DNA of 49,659 bases from Micromonospora endophytica (GTDB taxonomy: Bacteria; Actinomycetota; Actinomycetes; Mycobacteriales; Micromonosporaceae): assembly GCF_003236305.1 (NCBI RefSeq), contig NZ_POTX01000015.1, forward strand, positions 1-49,659, written 5' to 3'. Under the pieces are notes generated by a model. It was not told the origin of the DNA. It was given only the letters and a program-made list of their open reading frames with translations, and did not search any database. How positions within the stretch are numbered: the stretch's first letter is position 1; the number at the start of each line of letters is the position of its first letter. This document shows positions 40,839 through 48,805 of the stretch, one piece after another. The translations under genes were made by a program, and so were the position numbers.

Positions 40839-41144
40839 ATGACCGACACATCATCGATCTCCGGCGGCCGGTCGTTCGAGGAACTGGACGTTCTCTCCAC
40901 GGAGGAGCTGCGCGAGCAGGCGTTCGCGCTGGCCCGGGAGCGCCGCGACGTGGGGTTCTTCTGGTCGGTGCTGCGGCACCTGCCGAACGCGGACGAGGCT
41001 GCCGCGCTGGACGGAGCGCCGAACTCGGTCGGGCCGACGATTGACGAGGCGGCCGCCCTCTGGCGGGAGATGACCGGTCACGGCTACGAGGAGTCTGCGC
41101 CGCTGCTGCGGGCCGCCTTCATCGACTACCTGATGAAGCACTGA
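40839..41144 (+). CDS. Conserved-looking small acidic protein, unknown function
   Basis: 101 aa, soluble, mostly helical, with no recognised motif (SFEELDVLSTEELREQAFAL, FFWSVLRHLPNADEAA, LLRAAFIDYLMKH). The start is supported by TAGGCT 12 nt upstream, in line with leaderless genes in this window, and the codon use matches the neighbours. The gene stands alone between the ABC permease and a small membrane protein gene. Confidence 0.7.
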   Translation: MTDTSSISGGRSFEELDVLSTEELREQAFALARERRDVGFFWSVLRHLPNADEAAALDGAPNSVGPTIDEAAALWREMTGHGYEESAPLLRAAFIDYLMKH

Positions 41145-41245
41145 CGCCTGCGGGTCGATCAGGCCGTGATCGGGCCGAGCCCGGCGTAGCACCATAAATC
41201 ACGCCTGGCGTTTGCCCATGTCGATCCGCTGGGAACTAGCGGGCC

Positions 41246-41737
41246 ATGGCTCTCACCAATCGTTACAAGTCCGCACCTGGTGCCGGCACCCTCGCGGCAC
41301 TTCTGCTCGTCCTGGTCTTCGGCAGCCCGTGGTACGCCGACTGGGCCCGGGACAACACCGATCCGGACAGCGCCGGCGGGTGGTTCCTGAGACTGCTCGC
41401 CTGGCCGGCCTGGCGGTTCGACTCCTCCGACTCGATCCAGGAGATCTTCGCCGCGGATCTGAAGGCGATCCTCGTGGTCGTCCTGACCTTCGTCTTCCTC
41501 TACCTTCTTCCGGGCTCCCAACTCGCCCGCGCCCGGGGCACCCTCAGCCAGTTCTTCGCCGGCTGGGCCGCGTACATCTTCGCGGGAGCGTTCGCGGCCC
41601 TGCTCACCGCGCTGATCCGCACCGACCCGACGCTGCTCGGCGCCTTCCAGGCCGCCGGCGACGGCGCGGAGTACGGGATCTTCACCGGCTGGATCATCGG
41701 GATCGCGACCCTGGGTGGCTACCGGGGCCGTCGCTGA
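41246..41737 (+). CDS. Small membrane protein, unknown function
   Basis: 163 aa with about four hydrophobic segments (GTLAALLLVLVFGSPWYADW, ILVVVLTFVFLYLLPG, FAGWAAYIFAGAFAALLTAL, GIFTGWIIGIATLGGY). No family is recognised. The start ATG lies 100 bp after the preceding gene, whose stop is not coupled to it. It converges on the OpuCA-type ATPase gene with a strong hairpin between. Confidence 0.7.
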   Translation: MALTNRYKSAPGAGTLAALLLVLVFGSPWYADWARDNTDPDSAGGWFLRLLAWPAWRFDSSDSIQEIFAADLKAILVVVLTFVFLYLLPGSQLARARGTLSQFFAGWAAYIFAGAFAALLTALIRTDPTLLGAFQAAGDGAEYGIFTGWIIGIATLGGYRGRR

Positions 41738-41769
41738 CGTCGGTGCGGCACCGCCGCCGCCCGCCGTGG

Positions 41770-41795
41770 CCGGGCCTGTCCGAGGACGGGCCCGG
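41770..41795. terminator. Bidirectional hairpin between convergent genes
   Basis: CCGGGCCTGTCC and GGACGGGCCCGG pair over 12 bp with one T-G wobble around a 2-nt centre, in the 72-bp gap between the stops of the small membrane protein and the ATPase gene. No T-run, as is common for terminators in GC-rich actinobacteria. Confidence 0.55.
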
Positions 41796-41809
41796 TTCCA
41801 CGTTCCGGC

Positions 41810-42805
41810 TCAGCTGGACGGTTCCGCCAACGCCAGGATGCGCTCCCGGCGCAGCAACCCGACCGGCCTGCCCTCCTCGGTGACCACGGCCTGCCCGCTG
41901 GGCGAGGTGAGCAGCACCGCCAGCGCGTCGTACGCCGAGCCACCCAGCGACACCACCGGCAGTTCCACCGAGGCGTCGGCGGGCAGCGGTTCGAGCACCT
42001 CCCGGGTGACCGGGGTGACCACGAGCCGTCGGATGCCCCGGTCGGCCCCGACGAACTCGCGGACGAACGGGGTGGCGGGGGAACCGAGCAGAGTGGTGGG
42101 GCTGTCGTACTGCTCCAGCTGGCCACCCTCGGAGAGCACCGCGATCCGGTCGCCGAGCCGGACGGCCTCGTCCAGGTCGTGGGTGACCAGCACGATCGTC
42201 TTGCGTACCTCGGCCTGCAGGCGCAGGAACTCCTCCTGTAGGCGGGTCCGCACGATCGGGTCGACGGCGGAGAACGGCTCGTCCATCAGCAGCACCACCG
42301 GATCGGCCGCGAGCGCCCGCGCCACACCTACCCGCTGCCGCTGCCCGCCGGAGAGTTCGTGCGGGTAACGCCGGCCGAACTGGGTCGGGTCGAGGCCGAC
42401 GAGCTCCAGCAGCTCCCCGACCCGCTGCCGGGCCCGGTCCCGGGACCAGCCGAGCAGGCGGGGGACGGTGGCGACGTTCGCCGCCACGGTCTGGTGGGGA
42501 AACAGCCCGACGTTCTGGATCACGTAGCCGATCTGCCGCCGCAGTCGTACCGGATCGGCCTGTGTCACGTCGGAGTCACCCAGCAGGATCCGACCGCTCG
42601 TCGGCTCGATCAATCGGTTGATCATCCGCAGCACCGTTGACTTGCCACAGCCCGACGGGCCGATCAGCACCACCAGCTCGCCCGCGTCGACGTGCAGGCT
42701 GAGGTCACGGACCGCCTCGGTGCCGTCCGGATAACGCTTACCGATGCCGTCGAGAGTGATCGACGCCGCGCGCTGACCGTCGCCGTCAGCCGGGGTACCG
42801 TCCAC
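41810..42805 (-). CDS. opuCA: Compatible-solute ABC transporter ATPase (OpuCA/ProV-type, CBS-like tail)
   Basis: 331 aa. The ATPase core has Walker A GPSGCGKS, Q-loop VIQNVGLFPHQTV, signature LSGGQRQR, Walker B VVLLMDEPFSAVD and THDLDEAVRLGD. The ~100-residue C-terminus carries a CBS-like segment (YDALAVLLTSPSGQAVVTEEG and RPVGLLRRERILAL), as in glycine-betaine/choline importers that sense ionic strength. The GTG at 42805 has GGAGGA 7 nt upstream. It is divergent from the permease gene with only 2 bp between the two start codons. Symbol assigned by family, substrate not proven. Confidence 0.9.
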   Translation of the reverse strand: MDGTPADGDGQRAASITLDGIGKRYPDGTEAVRDLSLHVDAGELVVLIGPSGCGKSTVLRMINRLIEPTSGRILLGDSDVTQADPVRLRRQIGYVIQNVGLFPHQTVAANVATVPRLLGWSRDRARQRVGELLELVGLDPTQFGRRYPHELSGGQRQRVGVARALAADPVVLLMDEPFSAVDPIVRTRLQEEFLRLQAEVRKTIVLVTHDLDEAVRLGDRIAVLSEGGQLEQYDSPTTLLGSPATPFVREFVGADRGIRRLVVTPVTREVLEPLPADASVELPVVSLGGSAYDALAVLLTSPSGQAVVTEEGRPVGLLRRERILALAEPSS

Positions 42806-42807
42806 GT

Positions 42808-43494
42808 ATGTTCCTCCGCCTGAGCTATCGGGCCGACCCGGGTAACCCGTGGTTCTCCTGGCAGTACCTGCGGGACAACTCTGACACGGTGACGACGGCG
42901 CTGCGTGACCACACCACGCTGACCCTACGGGCGGTGGTGATCGCCGCGTTGGTCGCCGTCCCACTGGCCGTGGTGGCGTACTGGTTCCGGCCGCTCACCG
43001 GCCCGATTCTCGCATTCACCGGTGCGCTCTACACGATCCCGTCCCTGGCCCTGTTCGCGTTCATCGCGCCGTACCTGGGCATCGGCGTCGCGACGGTGCT
43101 CAGCGTGGTGGTGCTGTACGCGTTGCTGGTGATCGTCCGGAACACCGTCGCCGGGCTCCATCAGGTACCCGCCGAGGTGCGGGAGGCGGCCGAGGGGATG
43201 GGGTACGGCCGCTGGGGTCGGCTGCTGCGGGTGGAGCTGCCACTGGCCCTGCCCGGCATCCTCACCGGCCTGCGGCTGGCCACCGTCTCCACGGTGGCGC
43301 TGGTCACCGTCGGGGTGGTGATCGGACGCGGCGGGCTGGGACAGATCATCTTCGCCGGCTTCCAGAACAACTTCTACAAGTCCCAGATCATGACCGGCAC
43401 CCTGCTCTGCGTCCTGTTGGCCCTGGTGCTCGACCTGCTCCTGCTCGGCGTGGGCCGGCTGCTCACCCCGTGGCTGCGCGGGCGGACCGGATGA
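42808..43494 (+). CDS. opuCB: Compatible-solute ABC transporter permease (OpuCB/ProW-type)
   Basis: 228 aa with five or six helices. The family's ATPase-coupling EAA loop is VREAAEGMGYGRWGRLLRVE, followed by LPLALPGILTGLRLATVST and the TVGVVIGRGGLGQIIFAGF segment typical of glycine betaine/carnitine/choline permeases. The ATG at 42808 has no evident ribosome binding site and nearly abuts the divergent ATPase start, so its promoter must lie inside the first codons of opuCA. A second permease follows. Confidence 0.9.
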   Translation: MFLRLSYRADPGNPWFSWQYLRDNSDTVTTALRDHTTLTLRAVVIAALVAVPLAVVAYWFRPLTGPILAFTGALYTIPSLALFAFIAPYLGIGVATVLSVVVLYALLVIVRNTVAGLHQVPAEVREAAEGMGYGRWGRLLRVELPLALPGILTGLRLATVSTVALVTVGVVIGRGGLGQIIFAGFQNNFYKSQIMTGTLLCVLLALVLDLLLLGVGRLLTPWLRGRTG

Positions 43495-43543
43495 GCGGCC
43501 GGACCGCCAGCGATCCCCGCGGCGCCAACCGCCGGAGGTGGAG

Positions 43544-44266
43544 ATGAATCCCGTGGAGCAGGCGGTGCGCTGGCTCAACGACCCGTTGAACTGGACGAAT
43601 CCGGGTGGCATCCTCGACCGGCTCGGCGAGCACGTGACCATCTCGGCCACCGCCGTGCTGCTCGGCTGTCTGGTGGCCTGGCCGCTCGGGCTCTGGCTGG
43701 GGCACGCCGGTCGCGGGGGCGGGCTGGTCGTGCTCGTCTCCAACCTCACCCTGGCGGTGCCGACGCTGGCCCTGCTGACCATCCTTCCGTTGACCTTCCT
43801 CGGCTTCGGCCGTCCAGCAGTGGTGGTCGCCCTGGCCGTGTTCGCGGTGCCACCGCTGCTCGCCAACGCCTACACCGGAGTGCGGCAGGTCGATCCGCAG
43901 ACCCGGGAGGCGGCCCGGGGCATGGGCATGACCGGGCCGCAGGTGCTGCGCCGGGTCGAGTTGCCACTCGCGGTGCCCTACCTGGCCGCCGGTTTCCGCA
44001 CCGCCGCGGTCCAGGTGGTCGCCACGGCGGCCCTGGCGACCTTCGTCAACGGCGGTGGCCTGGGCGAGATCATCCGGCTCGGCTTCGGCCTGAGCATCGC
44101 CGTGGGTGGTGGCCAGATCCTCGCCGGTGGCCTGCTCGTGGCCGGGCTCGCGCTCGGCGTGGAACTGCTCTTCGGGTTCGTCGAACGGCTGGTCACCCCG
44201 CGACCGCTGCGCCGGGCCCGACGCAGCGCCACGCGGCGCGCGGCGGACGCCATCACCGGCTCCTGA
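43544..44266 (+). CDS. opuCD: Compatible-solute ABC transporter permease, second subunit
   Basis: 240 aa. It has the same permease fold as the preceding gene: TREAARGMGMTGPQVLRRVE as the coupling loop, LPLAVPYLAAGFRTAAVQVV and ATFVNGGGLGEIIRLGF. Two different permeases with one ATPase and one binding protein is the OpuC/OsmU-type layout. The ATG at 43544 is preceded by CGGAGG; a GTG two codons upstream is the alternative. About 50 bp after opuCB. The basic C-terminus (RPLRRARRSATRRAAD) is cytosolic. Confidence 0.9.
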   Translation: MNPVEQAVRWLNDPLNWTNPGGILDRLGEHVTISATAVLLGCLVAWPLGLWLGHAGRGGGLVVLVSNLTLAVPTLALLTILPLTFLGFGRPAVVVALAVFAVPPLLANAYTGVRQVDPQTREAARGMGMTGPQVLRRVELPLAVPYLAAGFRTAAVQVVATAALATFVNGGGLGEIIRLGFGLSIAVGGGQILAGGLLVAGLALGVELLFGFVERLVTPRPLRRARRSATRRAADAITGS

Positions 44267-44275
44267 ACCGGCCGG

Positions 44276-44307
44276 GTCGGCCGGCAGGTGCACACCTGCG
44301 GGCCGAC
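44276..44307. other. Strong intra-operon hairpin before the binding-protein gene
   Basis: GTCGGCCGGCAGGTG and CACCTGCGGGCCGAC pair over 15 bp with one mismatch around a 2-nt centre, 10 bp after the second permease stop. It could cause partial termination or protect the permease mRNA 3' end, letting the binding protein be made at a different level. Confidence 0.5.
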
Positions 44308-44460
44308 GGAAGGTGACGTTCCGGTGACGAAGGTCGCGAGAACTTGTCGGTGCCGGACGTCAGGATGTTGGGTGGAGGTCGCGGGCGGCCGGAAACGGCA
44401 TCGCCCGTCGGACACGCGGCCGGCCCGGACGGGTCGCGCCGGGACACGGAAGGCGGGCTG

Positions 44461-45462
44461 ATGCACGCAGGCAGAAGACTGTCCATCGCGGTCGTGGGCG
44501 CAGTCGCCGCAGCCGGCGTACTGGCCGGGTGTGGCGAGGCTGGCTCCTCCGGCACGGAGGCGCCGCAGCAGGCCGCCTCGGGCGCCGGGTGCGCACCGGT
44601 GGCCGGCCAGCAGTTGATCGCGCTCGAGGACGACAAGTCCCTCCAGAACGCGGACAACGTGATCCCCGCGATCCACAGCAAGGCGTCCACGCCGCAGCTC
44701 ATCGCGGCGCTCGACAAGGTCTCCGCGGTGCTCGACACCCCGAAGCTGGTGCTGCTCAACAAGGCGGTCGACGAGGACCGCAAGAGCGCCCAGGCGGCGG
44801 CGCAGGAGTTCGCCACCGCCAACGCGCTCACCGACGGGGTTGAGCGGGGGCCGGGTGGACGGCTCACGGTCGGAGCGGGGAACTTCACCGAGAGCGAGAT
44901 CATCGCCGAGCTTTACAAGATCCAGCTGACTGCGGCCGGTTACCAGGTGACTGTCCAGCAGATCGGCAACCGGGAGCTGTACGAACCGGCCCTGGAGAAG
45001 GGCGAGATCCAGGTTGTCCCGGAATACGCCGCCACTTTGGCCGAGTTCCTCAACGGCAAGCTGAACAGCGGTGCCGATCCGGTCTCCTCGCCCGACGTGG
45101 ACGCCACCGTCACCGCGCTGCGCGGGCTCGGTGAGAAGGCGGGCCTGACCTTCGGTGCGCCGGCCGCCGCACAGAGCCAGAACGCCTTTGCCGTGACCGA
45201 GGAGTTCGCCGAGAAGTACGGCGTGCGAACGCTGTCCGAGCTGGCCGAGAAGTGCTCGGGCACGGCGACGGTGCTGGGTGGTCCGCCGGAGTGCCAGGAA
45301 CGGCCGTTCTGCAAGCCCGGCCTGGAAAAGACCTACGGGCTCGGCGTCGGCTCCTTCTCCTCGCTCGATCAGGGCGGTCCGTTGACCAAGACCGGCCTGC
45401 GCAACGGCACGATTAGCGTCGGCTTGGTCTTCTCCACCGACGCGGCGTACGCCAAGAGCTGA
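44461..45462 (+). CDS. opuCC: Compatible-solute binding lipoprotein with circularly permuted OpuAC domain
   Basis: 333 aa. The lipobox is VLAGC (Cys24). Residues ~50-122 (LIALEDDKSLQNADNVIPAI ... LVLLNKAVDEDRK ... AAAQEFATANAL) match what is normally the C-terminal end of an OpuAC domain. Residues ~133-333 start with the normal beginning (RLTVGAGNFTESEIIAELY), run through VVPEYAATLAEFL and VLGGPPECQERP, and stop at ISVGLVFSTDAAY, exactly where the missing end would be. So the domain order is permuted, not truncated. GGAAGGCGGG precedes the ATG. It binds a betaine/choline-type solute outside the cell for the three membrane genes upstream. Confidence 0.88.
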   Translation: MHAGRRLSIAVVGAVAAAGVLAGCGEAGSSGTEAPQQAASGAGCAPVAGQQLIALEDDKSLQNADNVIPAIHSKASTPQLIAALDKVSAVLDTPKLVLLNKAVDEDRKSAQAAAQEFATANALTDGVERGPGGRLTVGAGNFTESEIIAELYKIQLTAAGYQVTVQQIGNRELYEPALEKGEIQVVPEYAATLAEFLNGKLNSGADPVSSPDVDATVTALRGLGEKAGLTFGAPAAAQSQNAFAVTEEFAEKYGVRTLSELAEKCSGTATVLGGPPECQERPFCKPGLEKTYGLGVGSFSSLDQGGPLTKTGLRNGTISVGLVFSTDAAYAKS

Positions 45463-45475
45463 GTCGCCCGGACTC

Positions 45476-45509
45476 ATGGCGCCCCCGCCGACCCGGCTGG
45501 GGGCGCCAT
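45476..45509 (+). terminator. Terminator after the opuC operon
   Basis: ATGGCGCCCCC and GGGGGCGCCAT form a perfect 11-bp stem; the 12-nt interior contains a further GCCG/CGGC stem. It lies 13 bp after the binding-protein stop. No T-run follows, as usual in this GC range. Confidence 0.65.
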
Positions 45510-45615
45510 GTCGTCGCTGGTCACAGCGTCGGCTCCGGATTGCCAGGAAACTCCTACCCGCCGCCTGCCGGAGTGCCGTTCACAGTCACCACAACTCTCG
45601 GTAGGCTCCGGACCC

Positions 45616-47535
45616 ATGCCCGCTCCGGTTCCCACCGACCCGCGTAGCAAGCGACTCCTCACCGCGCTCTTCTGGGGCGGTGTGGCCCTGGCCCCGGTGG
45701 CGGCGCTGATCCTGCTGGTGGCCGACGGTAACGGCCCGCTGCGGTTCGCGGCGGTACTGGCGATCATGGCAGTGGTGCTGATCGGGCTCTCCATCGCGCT
45801 GCGCACTGAGGGTGGTGTCGGTCACGCCGAGGACCTGCGCGCCGAACTCGACGAGTTGCAGCGGGAACTGCGCGCGGAGATCGTCGCTGCTGCCCAGCGT
45901 GGCAACCAGGCACTCGACGAGGCGAACCGGGTCCAGGAGGCGCTGGCCGGGTTGCGCCGTCGGGTCGACGCCGGCGTCGCCGGTCCGGGTGTCGGTGGCG
46001 AGACGCCCGGCGCGGGCCGGGCCCGGGTGGCCGCGCCGGGGCCGGAGGTGCCGCCGCACCACGCCGAGCGGCCGGCCGGGCAGGCCGGGGTGTACGCCGC
46101 CGCGCCGGTCGCGGGCCACGGCGTCGGATACGACGACGACCAACCGGAGGCGGCCTACCCCGCCGACCGCGAACGCGTCCCCGCAGCGCATGGCGCCGAC
46201 CGGGCATCCGCCGGTCCTGCCGGTGACCGTCCCGTCGGCGGCTCCGCCGGGGTGTACGGATCAGCCGGTCGCCCCGAGCACGACAACCGTGCCCGCCCTG
46301 AGCACGACAACCGTGCCCGCCCCGAGCACGACAACCGGCTTCGGCCTGAGCACGACAACCGTGCCCGCTCGGAGCACGACAGCCGGCACGGCGAGCCGGC
46401 ACCGCGGCCGCTCGGCATGGTCCGGCACACCGAAACCGTGCACGTGACCACCCGGCACACCATCGTGGATGGTGGGGTGGGCGAATCCGGCAGCCGTTAC
46501 GGGGGGTACGCGGCACCGTGGTCGCCGCAGCAGGAGGAGCGGCCACGGGCCGGCCACGGTGCGGAGCGTGACGACCGCTCGTGGCCCGAACCGGAGGAGC
46601 GTTTTCGTCGGGACGACGACCGGTCCTGGTCCGGCCCCGGCCGGGAGGAGGACCGGCACCGGCCGGACGCCCGCAACGAGCCGCACTGGTCCGGCCATCG
46701 CGACGAGCGGACCCCGCCACGGGACGAGCACCCGGCACCCCGAGCTGACCGCGCGGCGTACCAGGACGATCGCGTGGCACCCCGCGACGAGTACCCCGGA
46801 CACCGTAACGAGCACCCGGGACACCGGGACGATCGTGACTGGGCGGCGCCGCGCGCTGAGTCGGGCTGGGACGACAGGGGACAACAGCAGTGGGACGTCC
46901 CGGCTGAACCGGCTTCGTCCGGTGCACAGCGGCCGGACGACACAGGCGAGTACTGGGCGCAGATGCGGGCCGGTGACCGGTGGGCCACCGTACGTGATGA
47001 TGATCGAGGGCATGAGCTGCGGGTCGGCGAACGCCGCGCCGAGGTGCACACCGACAACACCGGCACCGAATACCGCATGGCCGACCGCTGGGCCAGTGTG
47101 CGTCGCGACGAGCCGCGGCGGGGTGCTGACAGCGGTGACGGATGGCGGGACGGCCGGGACGAGCCGGAGCACCGCCCGGCGCTGCCCGCCGGTGGGGTGC
47201 CGGTGCCTCAGGAGTGGCGGCCACCCCGCCAACGCGGGTACCAGCCGGAGCCGGCGCGCCAACACCAGCCCGCATCGGCGTACGGACACCAGCCGGACCC
47301 GGCGTACGAGCACCAGGCCGAAGCGGCGTACGGGCATCAGCCGGACCCGGCGTACGGGCATCAGGCTGAACCCGCGTACGGACACCAGCCGGAGCCGCGG
47401 GCCGGCGGGTATCCGCCCGAGGGGGCATGGGGCCCGCAGCCGGAACCCGAGCCGTACGGCCGCCGCCGGCAGCACACCGAGGAGCCCGGCTACGGCCAGC
47501 CGCCGCACGACGCCGCCTCGAACCGCTGGCGCTGA
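45616..47535 (+). CDS. Membrane protein with coiled coil and long repeat-rich hydrophilic tail
   Basis: 639 aa, family unknown. Two N-terminal helices (LTALFWGGVALAPVAALILL and FAAVLAIMAVVLIGLSIAL) are followed by a coiled coil (HAEDLRAELDELQRELRAEI, residues ~75-120). A low-complexity tail of ~500 residues, rich in Arg, Asp, Glu, His and Pro, contains two sets of octapeptide repeats (HDNRARPE-type and AYGHQPDP-type). Within the tail, WAQMRAGDRWATVRDD and YRMADRWASVRRDE form a second, degenerate repeat. The tail is probably cytosolic and disordered. TAGGCT at 45602-45607 lies 14 nt before the ATG. The codon phase is maintained throughout, so it is a real gene. Confidence 0.75.
   Translation: MPAPVPTDPRSKRLLTALFWGGVALAPVAALILLVADGNGPLRFAAVLAIMAVVLIGLSIALRTEGGVGHAEDLRAELDELQRELRAEIVAAAQRGNQALDEANRVQEALAGLRRRVDAGVAGPGVGGETPGAGRARVAAPGPEVPPHHAERPAGQAGVYAAAPVAGHGVGYDDDQPEAAYPADRERVPAAHGADRASAGPAGDRPVGGSAGVYGSAGRPEHDNRARPEHDNRARPEHDNRLRPEHDNRARSEHDSRHGEPAPRPLGMVRHTETVHVTTRHTIVDGGVGESGSRYGGYAAPWSPQQEERPRAGHGAERDDRSWPEPEERFRRDDDRSWSGPGREEDRHRPDARNEPHWSGHRDERTPPRDEHPAPRADRAAYQDDRVAPRDEYPGHRNEHPGHRDDRDWAAPRAESGWDDRGQQQWDVPAEPASSGAQRPDDTGEYWAQMRAGDRWATVRDDDRGHELRVGERRAEVHTDNTGTEYRMADRWASVRRDEPRRGADSGDGWRDGRDEPEHRPALPAGGVPVPQEWRPPRQRGYQPEPARQHQPASAYGHQPDPAYEHQAEAAYGHQPDPAYGHQAEPAYGHQPEPRAGGYPPEGAWGPQPEPEPYGRRRQHTEEPGYGQPPHDAASNRWR
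46270..46389 (+). repeat. Five 24-bp in-frame repeats (RPEHDNRA-type)
   Basis: Five contiguous 24-bp units share the core GAGCACGACAACCG and encode variants of RPEHDNRA. The third position varies between units (CCC/CCT), showing selection or drift on top of duplication. They lie in the disordered tail of the 639-aa membrane protein. Confidence 0.85.
47278..47397 (+). repeat. Five 24-bp in-frame repeats (AYGHQPDP-type)
   Basis: Five contiguous 24-bp units beginning GCGTACG encode variants of AYGHQPDP / AYEHQAEA. This second array has the same unit length as the first but an unrelated sequence, in the same protein. Confidence 0.85.
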
Positions 47536-47574
47536 CCGGGCGGCCAAGGCCACCGGGCGGCCCGCCGCGCCGGG

Positions 47575-48756
47575 TCACTTGTCGATGTCGCCCACCACGA
47601 AGAACATCGAACCGAGAATGGCGATCAGGTCCGGTACCAGGCAGCCGGGGAGCAGGGTGGCCAGCGCCTGCACGTTCGCGTACGACGCGGTCCGCAGCTT
47701 GAGCCGCCACGGCGTCTTCTCGCCCCGCGACACCAGGTAGTAACCGTTGATGCCGAGCGGATTCTCCGTCCACGCGTAGGTGTGCCCCTCGGGTGCCTTG
47801 AGCACTTTCGGCAGCCGGGTGTTGATCGGACCGGTCAGCCGGTCCACCCGGTCCAGGCACTGCTCGGCCAGGTCGAGCGAGGCGTACACCTGGTCCAGCA
47901 GCACCTCGAAGCGGGCGTGGCAGTCGCCGGTGGTGCGGGTGACCACCGGCACGTCGAGCTGGTCGTAGGCCAGGTACGGCTCGTCGCGGCGCAGGTCCAG
48001 GTCCAGCCCGGAGGCCCGGGCGACCGGGCCGGAGGCACCGAACGCGGCGGCGTCGGCGGCCGAGAGCACACCGACCCCCACCGTGCGGGCGAGGAAGATC
48101 TCGTTGCGCCGGATCAGGTTGTCCAGGTCCGGCATCCGGCGGCGGACCTCGCCGATCGCCGTCCGGGCCCGGCCGGTCCAGCCGGCGGGGACCTCCTCCT
48201 TCAGCCCGCCGACCCGGTTGAACATGTAGTGGATGCGGCCGCCGGACACCTCCTCCATCACCGTCTGGAGCGTCTCCCGCTCCCGGAAGGCGTAGAACAT
48301 CGGCGTGATCGCGCCGATCTCTAGCGGGTACGAGCCGAGGAACATCAGGTGGTTGAGCACCCGGTTCAGCTCGGCCAGGGCCATCCGCAGCCAGGTGGCC
48401 CGCTCCGGCACCTCCATGCCCATCAGCCGTTCCACGGCGAGCACCACACCCAGCTCGTTGGCGAAGGCCGAGAGCCAGTCGTGCCGGTTGGCCAGCACGA
48501 TGATCTGCCGGTAGTCGCGTACCTCGAACAGCTTCTCCGCACCCCGGTGCATGTATCCGACGATCGGTTCGGCGGAAATCACCCGCTCACCGTCGAGGAC
48601 GAGCCGGAGCCGCAGCACGCCGTGTGTGGAGGGATGCTGCGGCCCGATGTTGAGCACCATGTCGGTGCCGAGTTGCTCCCCACCGGTGCCCGCCACCAGC
48701 CCGGCACCGGTGCCGACGGTCAACTCGCGCAGGTCGCCCGTGGTCATGTCCGCCAT
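47575..48756 (-). CDS. nuoD2: NADH-quinone oxidoreductase subunit D-like protein (stand-alone NuoD2)
   Basis: 393 aa. The quinone-site and core motifs of the 49-kDa subunit are intact: [27 protein letters not shown] (Arg71), [47 protein letters not shown] and the C-terminal VVGDIDK. No other nuo gene is in the window, so this is probably a paralogue outside the main nuo operon. The start is ATG 48756; ATG 48747 is the alternative. It follows a midA-like methyltransferase gene after 49 bp on the same strand, a telling pairing given the known role of that enzyme family. Confidence 0.88.
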   Translation of the reverse strand: MADMTTGDLRELTVGTGAGLVAGTGGEQLGTDMVLNIGPQHPSTHGVLRLRLVLDGERVISAEPIVGYMHRGAEKLFEVRDYRQIIVLANRHDWLSAFANELGVVLAVERLMGMEVPERATWLRMALAELNRVLNHLMFLGSYPLEIGAITPMFYAFRERETLQTVMEEVSGGRIHYMFNRVGGLKEEVPAGWTGRARTAIGEVRRRMPDLDNLIRRNEIFLARTVGVGVLSAADAAAFGASGPVARASGLDLDLRRDEPYLAYDQLDVPVVTRTTGDCHARFEVLLDQVYASLDLAEQCLDRVDRLTGPINTRLPKVLKAPEGHTYAWTENPLGINGYYLVSRGEKTPWRLKLRTASYANVQALATLLPGCLVPDLIAILGSMFFVVGDIDK

Positions 48757-48805
48757 CGTGCCATGAACGCCGTCCCGGCCGTGGACACGGCGGCACCGGT
48801 CCGCG

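Noticed and set aside
46270..47397. The 24-bp repeats as a CRISPR array
   Set aside because: Repeats are contiguous without spacers, stay in frame and encode octapeptides within one open reading frame.
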